The position numbers and the translations under genes were made by a program. Below the pieces are notes generated by a model. The model did not search any database, had not been told where the DNA came from, and was given only the letters and a program-made list of their open reading frames with translations. Shown in pieces: positions 1 to 6,656 of a stretch of DNA of 64,000 bases. Positions within the stretch are counted from its first letter, which is position 1. Each line of letters starts with the position of its first letter. This stretch comes from Zoogloeaceae bacterium (lineage in GTDB: Bacteria; Pseudomonadota; Gammaproteobacteria; Burkholderiales; Rhodocyclaceae), in contig JACKLZ010000001.1 of assembly GCA_024235675.1 (NCBI GenBank), positions 310,001 to 374,000 on the forward strand. Direction: 5' to 3'.

Positions 1-668
1 GCGTAGAGGCTTGCGCCCCGGTCGATGGGCAGCATGGCGATCTGCGTCACGACCTGGCCCAGCCCGCCGACGACCTTATCGCCGAAGGTCTGCTGTTCGG
101 GGGGCAACATCACGTTTTTGCGGTAGTAAGCCAGCGTGTTTTTGCCGATCTCGGTCAGATCCTCGCCGATCAGCGGGCCGGCCAGTGATTCGTCGGTCGC
201 CGCGCCACCGCCGCGGGGCGCCGGTAGGAACAGATTTGCGAATCCAGACAGGGCGCGACGCTGGGCCACGTCTGCGAGTACGCCAAAACCATGCACGGAG
301 CGGCCGACAGTCTCGCCGCCCGAGCCGAAGAACTGGCGCGTCGTGCGCTCGATGAGGCCCAGCTGCTCGACGTCATCGTGTGCGATCTTCGCCTTTTCCA
401 CGTCGGCCAGCAGCGCGGCCAGCGAGGGGGTGGTCTTCTCCAGCGTGGCGAAGTCGATCGTGCCGATGCGCGCCTTCTGCCGTGCCTCGTCGGGCATGTT
501 CTGCACGGTGATGGCCGGCAGGCCCGTCTGACGGGCAATGGATCGGGTGCGCGCTTCGGCGTCCGGGTCCGTGCCCACAGCGACAGAGAAGCTGGCGCGG
601 GTGCGCTGGCCGCCGTCGCCGGCCATGTCGTCGATGATGGTGCCGTAGTCGATGGCCTGGTCGGTCAT
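1..668 (-). CDS. Large phage virion-type protein, N-terminal part (cut by window edge)
   Basis: Open reading frame with ATG at 668 that is still open at base 1, so at least 222 residues are visible and the C-terminus lies outside. The start overlaps the stop of the preceding gene in an ATGA. The visible part begins MTDQAIDYGTIIDDMAG and is soluble, with a Gly/Ala-rich stretch near residues 150-165. I recognise no enzyme motif. Its place at the end of a run of small late-type phage genes suggests a long structural or DNA-ejection protein. That is inference from position; the missing part would decide it. Confidence 0.6.
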   Translation of the reverse strand, partial: MTDQAIDYGTIIDDMAGDGGQRTRASFSVAVGTDPDAEARTRSIARQTGLPAITVQNMPDEARQKARIGTIDFATLEKTTPSLAALLADVEKAKIAHDDVEQLGLIERTTRQFFGSGGETVGRSVHGFGVLADVAQRRALSGFANLFLPAPRGGGAATDESLAGPLIGEDLTEIGKNTLAYYRKNVMLPPEQQTFGDKVVGGLGQVVTQIAMLPIDRGASLY

Positions 669-853
669 GGCGTGGTGCCTTTGCGTTTCGGGATCAGCAC
701 GTCGGTGACGTGGCGGGGGAGCTTGAGCGACGGGCGCCGTGCTGCGGGGGCGCCGAGCAGCGCCTGCAGGCTCTGGGCTTCCTTTCGTGCGACGGTGGGA
801 TCAATCCCAAGGCCTGCAGCGCGCTCGACGTAATGCTCGATGGTTTCGTTCAT
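665..853 (-). CDS. Small phage protein, 62 aa, unknown function
   Basis: Starts at the ATG at 853, where AAGGAAG lies about 7 nt upstream; a longer frame from 874 has no such site. The protein is acidic at the N-terminus (MNETIEHYVERAAGLGI) and basic at the C-terminus (IPKRKGTTP). Both ends use 4-nt ATGA overlaps, with the helix-turn-helix gene before it and the large virion-type gene after it, so it is probably translationally coupled. No family recognised. Confidence 0.55.
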   Translation of the reverse strand: MNETIEHYVERAAGLGIDPTVARKEAQSLQALLGAPAARRPSLKLPRHVTDVLIPKRKGTTP

Positions 854-1074
854 TGGACTTCCTTCCACTTGCAAGCGGGCTGGCCTCTGCGGTCACCGCG
901 GCAGATGCTGGCCACGGTACTTTTCGGCATGTCCAGCTTGTCGGCGATGCGGCCGTAGCTCATGCCGTCCTCGTGCAGGGCAATCACCATGCGCACCTCG
1001 CCATCGGTGTATTTCGCGTTCTGATGGTCTTGGCCGATCCGCAGACCGGCGTCATTGACTGCCACGGTGCGCAT
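850..1074 (-). CDS. Small helix-turn-helix phage protein, 74 aa
   Basis: Residues about 22-60 (KYTDGEVRMVIALHEDGMS, then YGRIADKLDMPKSTVASICR) read as a Hin/resolvase-type helix-turn-helix. GMSYGRIADKLDM is helix-turn-recognition and PKSTVASICRG is the second helix. A GAGG ribosome site lies upstream. A DNA-binding protein inside a late block could be a late regulator, a small terminase-like protein or a homing-type remnant; the sequence does not say which. Its stop overlaps the next start (ATGA). Confidence 0.55.
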   Translation of the reverse strand: MRTVAVNDAGLRIGQDHQNAKYTDGEVRMVIALHEDGMSYGRIADKLDMPKSTVASICRGDRRGQPACKWKEVQ

Positions 1075-1089
1075 GGCCGCGTGCCTCGG

Positions 1090-1452
1090 TTAGAGCGCGT
1101 CGGGCAGGGCGCGCCAAACCGGGATCTGGTCAACCATCCCAAACCACGCAGTGACGTTGGCTGCGGTAGCGTCGTACCGCACGCGCAAATAGCGCTTGGC
1201 CACTCGCAAAGCTTGGGCATTCGGCCCCGGTGCAGTTACGCGGAGAGCGAGCAGCGTGCTCCAGTTGGTGTTGTCGTCGGAATGTTCGATGGTGGCGACC
1301 AAGGTGCCGGTCAGTGAGCGCACAACCAGCAACAGGCCGAAATCATCGTTGTTTGCCGGAAGCGCTTGGCCAAGGTCGAGCGATTCGATCGAATAGGCCA
1401 CCCCGGAGATGGCTTGGCGGTCTGACACCATGGTTTCACGGTCGATAATCAT
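1090..1452 (-). CDS. Capsid cement-like phage protein (Bbp16-like), 120 aa
   Basis: The start MIIDRETMVSDRQAISG, then a predicted beta-rich body with SDDNTNWSTLLALRV and KRYLRVRYDA, follows the pattern of small Bbp16-type capsid cement proteins of podophages. These are all-beta proteins that decorate the capsid, start with an M-x-I-D segment and carry a late YLRxxY strand. The assignment is from pattern memory and has not been checked by profile search. The start overlaps the preceding gene's stop by ATGA, placing it in the coupled late block. It is the best evidence that the element encodes virion parts. Confidence 0.45.
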   Translation of the reverse strand: MIIDRETMVSDRQAISGVAYSIESLDLGQALPANNDDFGLLLVVRSLTGTLVATIEHSDDNTNWSTLLALRVTAPGPNAQALRVAKRYLRVRYDATAANVTAWFGMVDQIPVWRALPDAL

Positions 1453-1637
1453 TTTGAGTACTCCTTGAGCCGCTGAAGCGCGGCGTGCTGTTCGGGGGTC
1501 GGGGTTGCATCCGTGGCCTGTACGGCCAGGTTTGTGCAGTCGTCGGCGTGTGCGCTGGCTTGCTCGTGAGTCATCCCCCGGCGGATACCAACGCTGTACT
1601 GATCACGCCACACGGTGTGTTTCTCGGCGGGGGTCAT
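1449..1637 (-). CDS. Small phage protein, 62 aa, unknown function
   Basis: Begins MTPAEKHTVWRDQYSVGI with ATG at 1637 sharing an ATGA with the stop of the 176-aa gene before it. Its own stop shares an ATGA with the cement-like gene. It is soluble and helical, with a single Cys in HADDCTNLAVQA. No motif recognised. The double coupling to its neighbours is the main reason to accept it as real. Confidence 0.5.
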   Translation of the reverse strand: MTPAEKHTVWRDQYSVGIRRGMTHEQASAHADDCTNLAVQATDATPTPEQHAALQRLKEYSK

Positions 1638-2164
1638 TTCAGCAGTCCCTTCGCTCTTTGCCGGCGGGCCTCGGTGGCGATCATCAGGACGGTGTCCCCG
1701 TCATCGCCCAGCCCCATCGATTCGATCAGGCGGGCCGTGCGCGGGTCACGCTGCAGCAGCTTGCGGGCACCGGCCAGGGCTGAATCGACGTTCTCGGCGC
1801 CGAACTTGTCACGCAGCATGCGGTTTGCGTTCTCGCGCTGGCGTTCGACCGGTACGGGGTTGGCCTTTAGATTGCGCGACCAGTTCTTGAGCTCGCCAAT
1901 CTGCTCATGGCCCATGCCCAGATCGCTGAAGATCTCGCGCAGCTCGTTCGTCACGGCCGCGCGCTTCTCGTCGCTCAGCTTCGACACATCACCGAAGTCC
2001 GCGGCATCGACGTCGCCGAGCTGATCGCGTGCCTTGTAGAGCTGGCGCTCGGGTTGGTTGCGTATCTCTCGCACCTCGGCGCTGATCGCCGGATGCTTGC
2101 TTGGGTCGTAGGTGTCGGGCTGCATGCTCGGGTAGAGGCGGGCGGCCAGTTCGTCGTCAGTCAT
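1634..2164 (-). CDS. Phage protein, 176 aa, scaffold-like, unknown
   Basis: The start is set at ATG 2164, which has AAGAGG about 9 nt upstream. The longer frame lacks support. The protein is highly charged and almost entirely helical, with an acidic N-terminal half and an Arg/Lys-rich C-terminus ending RRQRAKGLLK. Size and charge layout are like those of small assembly or scaffold proteins, but this is a comparison and not a family match. It overlaps the preceding gene by 8 nt and the next by 4 nt. Confidence 0.5.
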   Translation of the reverse strand: MTDDELAARLYPSMQPDTYDPSKHPAISAEVREIRNQPERQLYKARDQLGDVDAADFGDVSKLSDEKRAAVTNELREIFSDLGMGHEQIGELKNWSRNLKANPVPVERQRENANRMLRDKFGAENVDSALAGARKLLQRDPRTARLIESMGLGDDGDTVLMIATEARRQRAKGLLK

Positions 2165-2840
2165 GGCTGGGCCTCTTCGGATCGGGCATCTTGGCCAGGG
2201 CATCGCCCAAACGCAGCTCAAAATCATCGTGGCTGCGTCGGGTGGCGGCTTCTACGGTGTAGGCCGGATCGCACTGCGCGGCCGGGCTGATTGGGCCGGT
2301 GATCTTGTGAATACCAGCCAGCGCGATGGCGTTTTCCAGGCTGTTGGGCATGGCGTTGTCCAGCCCGTTGCGCATGCAAGTCACCATTGAATCCCAATGC
2401 GTATCACGCTGCACCTCGCGCAGGGACTTCAGAATGCTGAAACCGTGGTTCCACGATTCGCCGCACAGGGTCTGGTAGCGTTTGGTCAATTCGCCCAGCT
2501 TCGCGGTCGTGCGGTCGATCTCGCGGGCCAGTTCCAGGCGCTTGCCGCTGATCTCAACGGCTTTGTCGTAGGCCGCGACGGCATCGCGACGGGCCTGGGC
2601 TTTGAAGTCCTCGAAGTCGCGGCGCTTGGCCTCGTCTGAGGCGGCCTCGAAGCCGTCACGATTCTGCTCTGCGGCGATGCGTTGGGCGCGTGTTGCCTTG
2701 AGCTTTTCGTCCGTGTCGACGTCCTCGGGGCTCTCGGCCAGCTGGATCAGCAGGTCAGCTTCGAGGGATTTGAGGCTGAAAATTTCACGATTGAGCTTTG
2801 CCAGCAAATCGCGAATGGTGTTCGTACGGTTTCCCGTCAT
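2157..2840 (-). CDS. Phage coiled-coil protein, 227 aa, unknown
   Basis: Residues about 10-130 are a nearly continuous charged helix (e.g. IRDLLAKLNREIFSLKSLEA and AREIDRTTAKLGELTKRYQT) that should form a coiled coil. The C-terminal third contains the only two Trp and three Cys. It is the first gene of the tightly overlapped block that runs left to the window edge. A 14-bp element shared with the region before the primase gene lies 84 bp upstream of its ATG, so a promoter or operator there is likely. Function not recognised. Confidence 0.5.
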   Translation of the reverse strand: MTGNRTNTIRDLLAKLNREIFSLKSLEADLLIQLAESPEDVDTDEKLKATRAQRIAAEQNRDGFEAASDEAKRRDFEDFKAQARRDAVAAYDKAVEISGKRLELAREIDRTTAKLGELTKRYQTLCGESWNHGFSILKSLREVQRDTHWDSMVTCMRNGLDNAMPNSLENAIALAGIHKITGPISPAAQCDPAYTVEAATRRSHDDFELRLGDALAKMPDPKRPSHD

Positions 2841-2923
2841 GGTGCATCTCCGATTTAGTTGCTTGTCATTAACTCAGCGCTTCGCGCTGTTCCGCCTTGT
2901 CAAGCGTCCCACAACAGATCGGA

Positions 2924-2937
2924 GGTACGCGCACCCC
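2924..2937 (+). repeat. 14-bp phage repeat, copy 1 (GGTACGCGCACCCC)
   Basis: Exact 14-mer GGTACGCGCACCCC in the short gap between the DUF3820-like gene ending at 2941 and the 227-aa gene starting at 2840. The same 14-mer occurs at 5985-5998 and, inverted, at 5846-5859. Copies 1 and 3 lie 84 and about 100 bp upstream of minus-strand genes, which fits an operator or promoter element; this is inference. Confidence 0.5.
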
Positions 2938-2940
2938 CGG

Positions 2941-3345
2941 CTAGACCAGATCGCACCAGTCGTCGGGCTGGGCTTGGCGCCGGGCTTTCTCTGCCAGCAG
3001 CGCATCCAGGCGGGCCTGCGTGGTGTGCGCTTCGGCCTCGCGCTGGGCCCGCTCAGCTGCCTGCCGTCGTGCGGCGCGCTTGGTGTCGAGGGCTTTGCGA
3101 TTGGCGGCTCTGCGCGCCAGTCGCTCGATGCGCTTGGCCTTGAGCTCTCCGCCAATGTCGGCGCTCGTGGCCAGCTCGGCGTGCAGTTGCTTCAGTGGGC
3201 GGCGGCGGAGCTCATCGATCGCGGCGACCACGGCTGGCCAGCGTGTGTGCCGCATCCACGCTTGCGAGGCCAGCCAGAGGAGATAGGGTGCTGGCACGTC
3301 GGCCAGCGGCTTGTCGAGGTGGCTGCCGAAGTCGAGATGTTCCAT
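2941..3345 (-). CDS. DUF3820-like phage protein, 134 aa
   Basis: Residues about 6-50 (FGSHLDKPLADVPAPYLLWL) match the small FGKYKGxxLxDVPxxYLxWL domain of the DUF3820 family (putative quorum-sensing-regulated virulence factor; also found at the C-terminus of some exonucleases). A long Arg/Ala/Gln-rich helix covers residues 65-125. The last eight residues, PDDWCDLV, echo the ADDFCDLV end of the 81-aa gene upstream, so the two are paralogues with different middles. Function in phages is unknown to me. The ribosome site is weak. Confidence 0.5.
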   Translation of the reverse strand: MEHLDFGSHLDKPLADVPAPYLLWLASQAWMRHTRWPAVVAAIDELRRRPLKQLHAELATSADIGGELKAKRIERLARRAANRKALDTKRAARRQAAERAQREAEAHTTQARLDALLAEKARRQAQPDDWCDLV

Positions 3346-3484
3346 GGGGTCAGTCCTATGTCGGGCGCGCTACATGCGCGTATGTGTCGCCTATATCGCG
3401 CAGCGCGCCCACGTGAAGCGCGCAGAAAAAGCCTCTTTCGCACCACGGCGGCTATATCGCCCGCGCACATTTGAGGTGTCCGGT
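3346..3484. other. Gap between the two DUF3820-like genes with a short CTATATCGC repeat
   Basis: A 139-bp gap. It contains the 9-mer CTATATCGC twice (3391-3399 and 3452-3460) within GC-rich surroundings. A minus-strand frame starting in an ATGA overlap at 3488 crosses the gap but runs about 150 nt out of frame into the next gene, so I do not call it as a gene. The repeat may be regulatory. Confidence 0.3.
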
Positions 3485-3730
3485 TCATACGAGGTCGCAG
3501 AAGTCATCGGCCGGCTTCATGTGCTCCAGAATCAACCGCTGGGGGTGCTTCAGGATCTCGTCCTTTGCCTCTTGCCATGGGCGGCGCTGGATCTCTTCCA
3601 GGGCGACCAGCACGGCATCCGGCCGGGTAACGCGCAGGGCCGCCTTCGACACCACCCAGGCTAAGTAGGCCACCGGTACATTTTCAATCTGCATGTCGCC
3701 ATAGCGACCGAAACCAAGCTTCTTTTTCAT
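3485..3730 (-). CDS. DUF3820-like phage protein, 81 aa
   Basis: Minimal form of the family: FGRYGDMQIENVPVAYLAWV at residues about 7-26, then a helical tail ending ADDFCDLV. It has a clear CGGAGG ribosome site 6 nt before ATG 3730. It is a paralogue of the 134-aa protein that follows it in the operon and shares the N-terminal domain and the C-terminal octapeptide pattern D-D-[WF]-C-D-L-V. The shared tail suggests a common partner or a localisation signal. Role unknown. Confidence 0.55.
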   Translation of the reverse strand: MKKKLGFGRYGDMQIENVPVAYLAWVVSKAALRVTRPDAVLVALEEIQRRPWQEAKDEILKHPQRLILEHMKPADDFCDLV

Positions 3731-3795
3731 CGTTGCCTCCGCTCATCCAATCCGCAGTTTTCTGCGGGTTCAGCCCACTAAACCCCCGCATCACT

Positions 3796-3899
3796 GCAAC
3801 ACTGCAACACGGTCATAGACCCGTGTTGCGTTGCGTTGCAGTTCAGCGGATGCGCAACGCAACACGTTGCAACGTGTTGCACCTCAAGTTGCAAGTTGC
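3796..3899. repeat. Phage GCAAC/GTTGC repeat cluster with a 22-bp perfect palindrome
   Basis: Twelve copies of the pentamer GCAAC or its complement GTTGC lie in 104 bp just downstream of the primase-helicase gene. Positions 3859-3880 form a perfect 22-bp palindrome (GCAACACGTTG and its complement). Arms 3822-3835 and 3853-3866 form a perfect 14-bp inverted repeat around a 17-nt spacer. Repeats beside a replication gene are typical of iteron origins or operator clusters; no protein-coding frame explains them. Origin function is inferred. Confidence 0.6.
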
Positions 3900-3917
3900 A
3901 CGTAGAGAATTGCGCGT

Positions 3918-5885
3918 TCATCCCATCACCGTGATCGTGTTGTCGTCCTCAAGGTAGAGGGCGCAATCCTCGGCCAAGCGATTTACTGCGCGTTTCGAAA
4001 GGTACTTCCGTGAGTCCCGCTCGCCGGGCCCAGGTGGGTCCGTTCGGCGAATCATCTCGTCAAGCACCTGGTCCAACTCGATACCGGTGGTTTGCGCTTG
4101 GCTGAACTCCGCGATGACATCCATCGCGAGTCGCTCCCACTTGCCCAGCTTGCGCCCCGCAATTGCGCCGGCCGTTACGGGCACGTCGGCCTCGATCGTG
4201 ACGCATGAGCTGATCGGGTCGCCGTCCTCGTCGATGCCGACCTGGACCACCTGCAGATCGAAACCGAACTCGGCACCGTCCTCGCCATCTTTCTGCTTGG
4301 TGATCCGCACGGCGCGCCCGGTGGCCATGCGCACGACCTCGAGCTCGGCATCGGCTGCTGCACGCAGGCCTGACCACCCCCTGGCGCCCTTGGCCTTGTC
4401 CTTGCCGCTGTGGTGAATGAGGATGACGGTGGCCCCGGTGGCGGCATGAATGCGGTTGCAATGGTGGAGGGCTTTGCCCATGTCCTCGCCCGAGTTTTCG
4501 TTGCCACCCGGGGTCACCTGGGCAAAGGTATCGAGCACTACGACCGAAACGCCGAATGCCAGGGCCGTTTTGCCGATCTCGGCCGCGTCGCCCTTTTCGA
4601 GCATGTTCGGCGCTGCGTCGATGACCTTGAACGGGATCGTCTTGAGATCCACGCCGTGATGTTGTCCAAAGGCCGCCAGGCGATTGCGGAAGCCCCCGCC
4701 GCCCTCGGCGGCGACATAGAGCACCGTGCCTTGCTTCGCGCGGTGGCTGCGCCACGGGTGGCCTTGGGCGATCGCCATGCACAGGTCGAGAGCAAGGAAA
4801 GATTTTCCGCTGCCCGATTCGCCATAGACCACGATCAGCCCGGCCTTCGGCAGAACCCCCTTGACCAGCCAGCTGGGGGGGTTGCGGTTGGCGAAGTCGT
4901 GGGCGTCGATCGGGTTGAATTTGAGCGGCTTGTCGTCGGGCATGGTCATCGCCTCGAACTCGGCCGCGCCGGCCACAGAAGGGGCTGCATATCCGGCAGC
5001 GTCGGACATCTTGATGAGCGTCCCGGCTGTCACCGGGCGCCGTGTCTCGTCGCGCCCGAACGACTCCCAACGCTTTAGCAGCGTGTCCTCGCCCGGGTAC
5101 TTCGTGCCTTTCGAGCTCCACAAATCCCAATGCTGGAAACCCTCGCCCTGTGTCTCGTGGTGCAAGGCCATGCCGACGGCCAGCCAATCGGAGTGGCCCA
5201 TGTCCGGGTCGAGCACCTCAAGCCGAGCTGATAGCTCGCCCTCGGCAAGGCCCCGGGGTGGTTCGATGCTGTTCAACCAATCAGAATCGTTTTCCGCCTT
5301 TCGCGAGCCGAAGCGCTTTTCGGCGTAGGCGCGCACCTCGTCGGTCAGGGGGGCTACGGTATCGCTTGTGCCGAGCAACTCGGTGATATCGAGCCGCTGG
5401 CCGGTCACAGTGACAAAACCCTTGGAGCTGAACACCTCGAAGCCAAACGGCCCGTCGTGGCTCTTGTTGTTACCCAGGTTGCCCACGTAGAAGGCGCGCA
5501 CGCCTTGACCGCTGGGTGAAACCTCGGCGTAGGTGTCGGCTACCAGGCGTTCGACGTCGAGATGCGGGGTGCCATCAACCATGCAATGGTCGAAGTCCAG
5601 GGCGGTGATGCCGAAGTCGGGAAGGATCGCCAGGCCGACACCATCGAAGTCGCGGCGCTCGGCAGCCTGGTGTGCGTCCTCGAATGTGACCAGCGCGGCG
5701 CGGTCCTCGGGACGGCCCTGCACGCCGTGGCGCTTGCCACCCGCGGCGTAGTAGGGCACCTTGCGCGGCTTGGCCTCGCCGTCGATGTGCTCGAAGCGCC
5801 AGATCAACCACCCAGGCAACTTGGCCAGATCGGTGGGGGCATGGTGGGGTGCGCGTACCCGCGCGGGGGTTTTGCTAGTCTGCAT
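3918..5885 (-). CDS. Phage primase-helicase (AEP-like primase, PriCT, RecA-fold ATPase), 655 aa
   Basis: Likely replication protein of the element. The N-terminal third resembles a prim-pol domain, with LDFDHC at residues about 96-101 as the metal-binding acidic motif. Residues about 218-300 (DSDWLAVGMALHHE) read as a PriCT-2 linker. Residues about 350-530 are a RecA-like ATPase with Walker A GESGSGKSF at 355-363 and Walker B VVVLDTFAQV, as in RepA-type hexameric helicases. The ATG at 5885 is preferred over an upstream TTG because GCGGAG lies 6 nt before it. It is followed by the GCAAC repeat cluster, a plausible origin. Confidence 0.75.
   Translation of the reverse strand: MQTSKTPARVRAPHHAPTDLAKLPGWLIWRFEHIDGEAKPRKVPYYAAGGKRHGVQGRPEDRAALVTFEDAHQAAERRDFDGVGLAILPDFGITALDFDHCMVDGTPHLDVERLVADTYAEVSPSGQGVRAFYVGNLGNNKSHDGPFGFEVFSSKGFVTVTGQRLDITELLGTSDTVAPLTDEVRAYAEKRFGSRKAENDSDWLNSIEPPRGLAEGELSARLEVLDPDMGHSDWLAVGMALHHETQGEGFQHWDLWSSKGTKYPGEDTLLKRWESFGRDETRRPVTAGTLIKMSDAAGYAAPSVAGAAEFEAMTMPDDKPLKFNPIDAHDFANRNPPSWLVKGVLPKAGLIVVYGESGSGKSFLALDLCMAIAQGHPWRSHRAKQGTVLYVAAEGGGGFRNRLAAFGQHHGVDLKTIPFKVIDAAPNMLEKGDAAEIGKTALAFGVSVVVLDTFAQVTPGGNENSGEDMGKALHHCNRIHAATGATVILIHHSGKDKAKGARGWSGLRAAADAELEVVRMATGRAVRITKQKDGEDGAEFGFDLQVVQVGIDEDGDPISSCVTIEADVPVTAGAIAGRKLGKWERLAMDVIAEFSQAQTTGIELDQVLDEMIRRTDPPGPGERDSRKYLSKRAVNRLAEDCALYLEDDNTITVMG
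5846..5859 (-). repeat. 14-bp phage repeat, copy 2 (inverted, inside primase gene)
   Basis: GGGGTGCGCGTACC on the plus strand, the exact complement of copies at 2924 and 5985. It lies inside the first 15 codons of the primase gene, 125 bp from copy 3 in opposite orientation. A pair of inverted sites around a start region would suit a looping repressor; this is inference. Confidence 0.45.
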
Positions 5886-5969
5886 TTGCAACTCCGCTAT
5901 GTTGCTTGTCCGCTCTTCCAGGCCCCCTTTCCATCTCCGTGGATCGGGGGCTTCCTTTATTCGACGGTC

Positions 5970-6134
5970 TCATGAGCGGCCCTCGGTACGCGCACCCCTA
6001 ATAGGCTCGGCGCCTATAGCACCCCGGTGCTCACTAAGGACGCGCTCGCGCGTGACAGGCGTCTGATAGCGGCGCGTCGTGCAGGGGATGGACGGCCAGA
6101 AGATTCGCCACAGGCGGTGGGTCGATTGATCCAT
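5970..6134 (-). CDS. Possible small phage ORF, 54 aa
   Basis: ATG at 6134 with GAGGTGG about 8 nt upstream, 10 nt after the stop of the excisionase-like gene. It encodes a basic peptide beginning MDQSTHRLWRIFW. Its stop overlaps (ATGA) a further 32-codon frame (5973 to 5875) leading into the primase gene. The tight spacing copies the style of the rest of the element, but nothing in the sequence identifies a family, and the stretch also holds the 14-bp repeat copy 3. It could be a leader region instead. Confidence 0.3.
   Translation of the reverse strand: MDQSTHRLWRIFWPSIPCTTRRYQTPVTRERVLSEHRGAIGAEPIRGARTEGRS
5985..5998 (+). repeat. 14-bp phage repeat, copy 3 (GGTACGCGCACCCC)
   Basis: Identical to the copy at 2924-2937 and about 100 bp upstream of the primase start. 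Together with the inverted copy at 5846 it brackets the primase gene's beginning. Possible repressor or activator binding site. Confidence 0.5.
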
Positions 6135-6144
6135 GGCGGCCACC

Positions 6145-6450
6145 TCAGGCGAGCGAATAAGGCCCGCGGGGCCGTTTGGTTTCGGGCTTGCGATTCCGGC
6201 GCGGGAAGTAGGGTGCCGATCGCGCCTTCTGGTCGATCCAGTCGAGCGCGTCGGTCTTGCGTATGTAGCGTCGTCGGCCGATCAGGAAGAAGTGCGGGGC
6301 GTCCGGCTCACGGGCGATCAGCTCGGCAGTGCTGGCCGGCAGGCCAAGTACGCCTTGCCAGAACTCGGCCCAGCTCATCGCGGGCTTGGCCAGGATTTCG
6401 GATGCGGGGGCGAGGGCTTCGCCCTCGTTGGTGTCGTTCGCAGTAGTCAC
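6145..6450 (-). CDS. Excisionase/AlpA-like winged-helix protein, 101 aa
   Basis: Small basic protein two positions from the integrase. The central segment FFLIGRRRYIRKTDALDWI, at residues about 55-73, has the wing-plus-helix form of AlpA/MerR-like excisionases, where a protein loads a site and then a helix follows the RRRYIR turn. The C-terminus is very Arg/Lys/Pro-rich. GTG at 6450 is chosen as start because GAGGA sits 6 nt upstream; earlier GTG and ATG codons lack a site. Probably directs integrase or activates the early operon. Exact family not confirmed. Confidence 0.55.
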   Translation of the reverse strand: MTTANDTNEGEALAPASEILAKPAMSWAEFWQGVLGLPASTAELIAREPDAPHFFLIGRRRYIRKTDALDWIDQKARSAPYFPRRNRKPETKRPRGPYSLA

Positions 6451-6634
6451 GGCAGATCCTCGAAACATGATTGCCGTGTCTGGTGTCACCCCGGCGCTGT
6501 GGCCGTTCTCGAGCGCCTTGCATGCGATGGGATGGGCGAGGGCATGAACCGATCCGGCCTTGCAAGGGCGCCAGCATTGCGCTGACTGCTCACTCCCGCG
6601 TGCTGGTTCGTCCAGGCGATCGCGGCAGATGACG

Positions 6635-6649
6635 TGCTAATTATTAGCA
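6635..6649. promoter_or_regulatory. AT-rich palindrome beside the integrase gene
   Basis: TGCTAAT-T-ATTAGCA, a 7-bp inverted repeat around one base, in the gap between the integrase 3' end and the excisionase-like gene. No T-run follows on either strand, so it is unlikely to be a terminator. A regulator-binding site is more likely. Confidence 0.35.
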
Positions 6650-6656
6650 GATGCTT

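Noticed and set aside
3192..3488. 98-codon minus-strand frame starting in an ATGA overlap with the 81-aa gene
   Set aside because: The overlap is tempting, but the frame runs 150 nt out of frame into the DUF3820-like gene and its C-terminal half is low-quality Ser/Arg/Pro sequence.
3796..3899. CRISPR-like array
   Set aside because: The repeats are 5-mers in both orientations without regular spacers; a protein-binding cluster is the better reading. No cas gene is present in the window.
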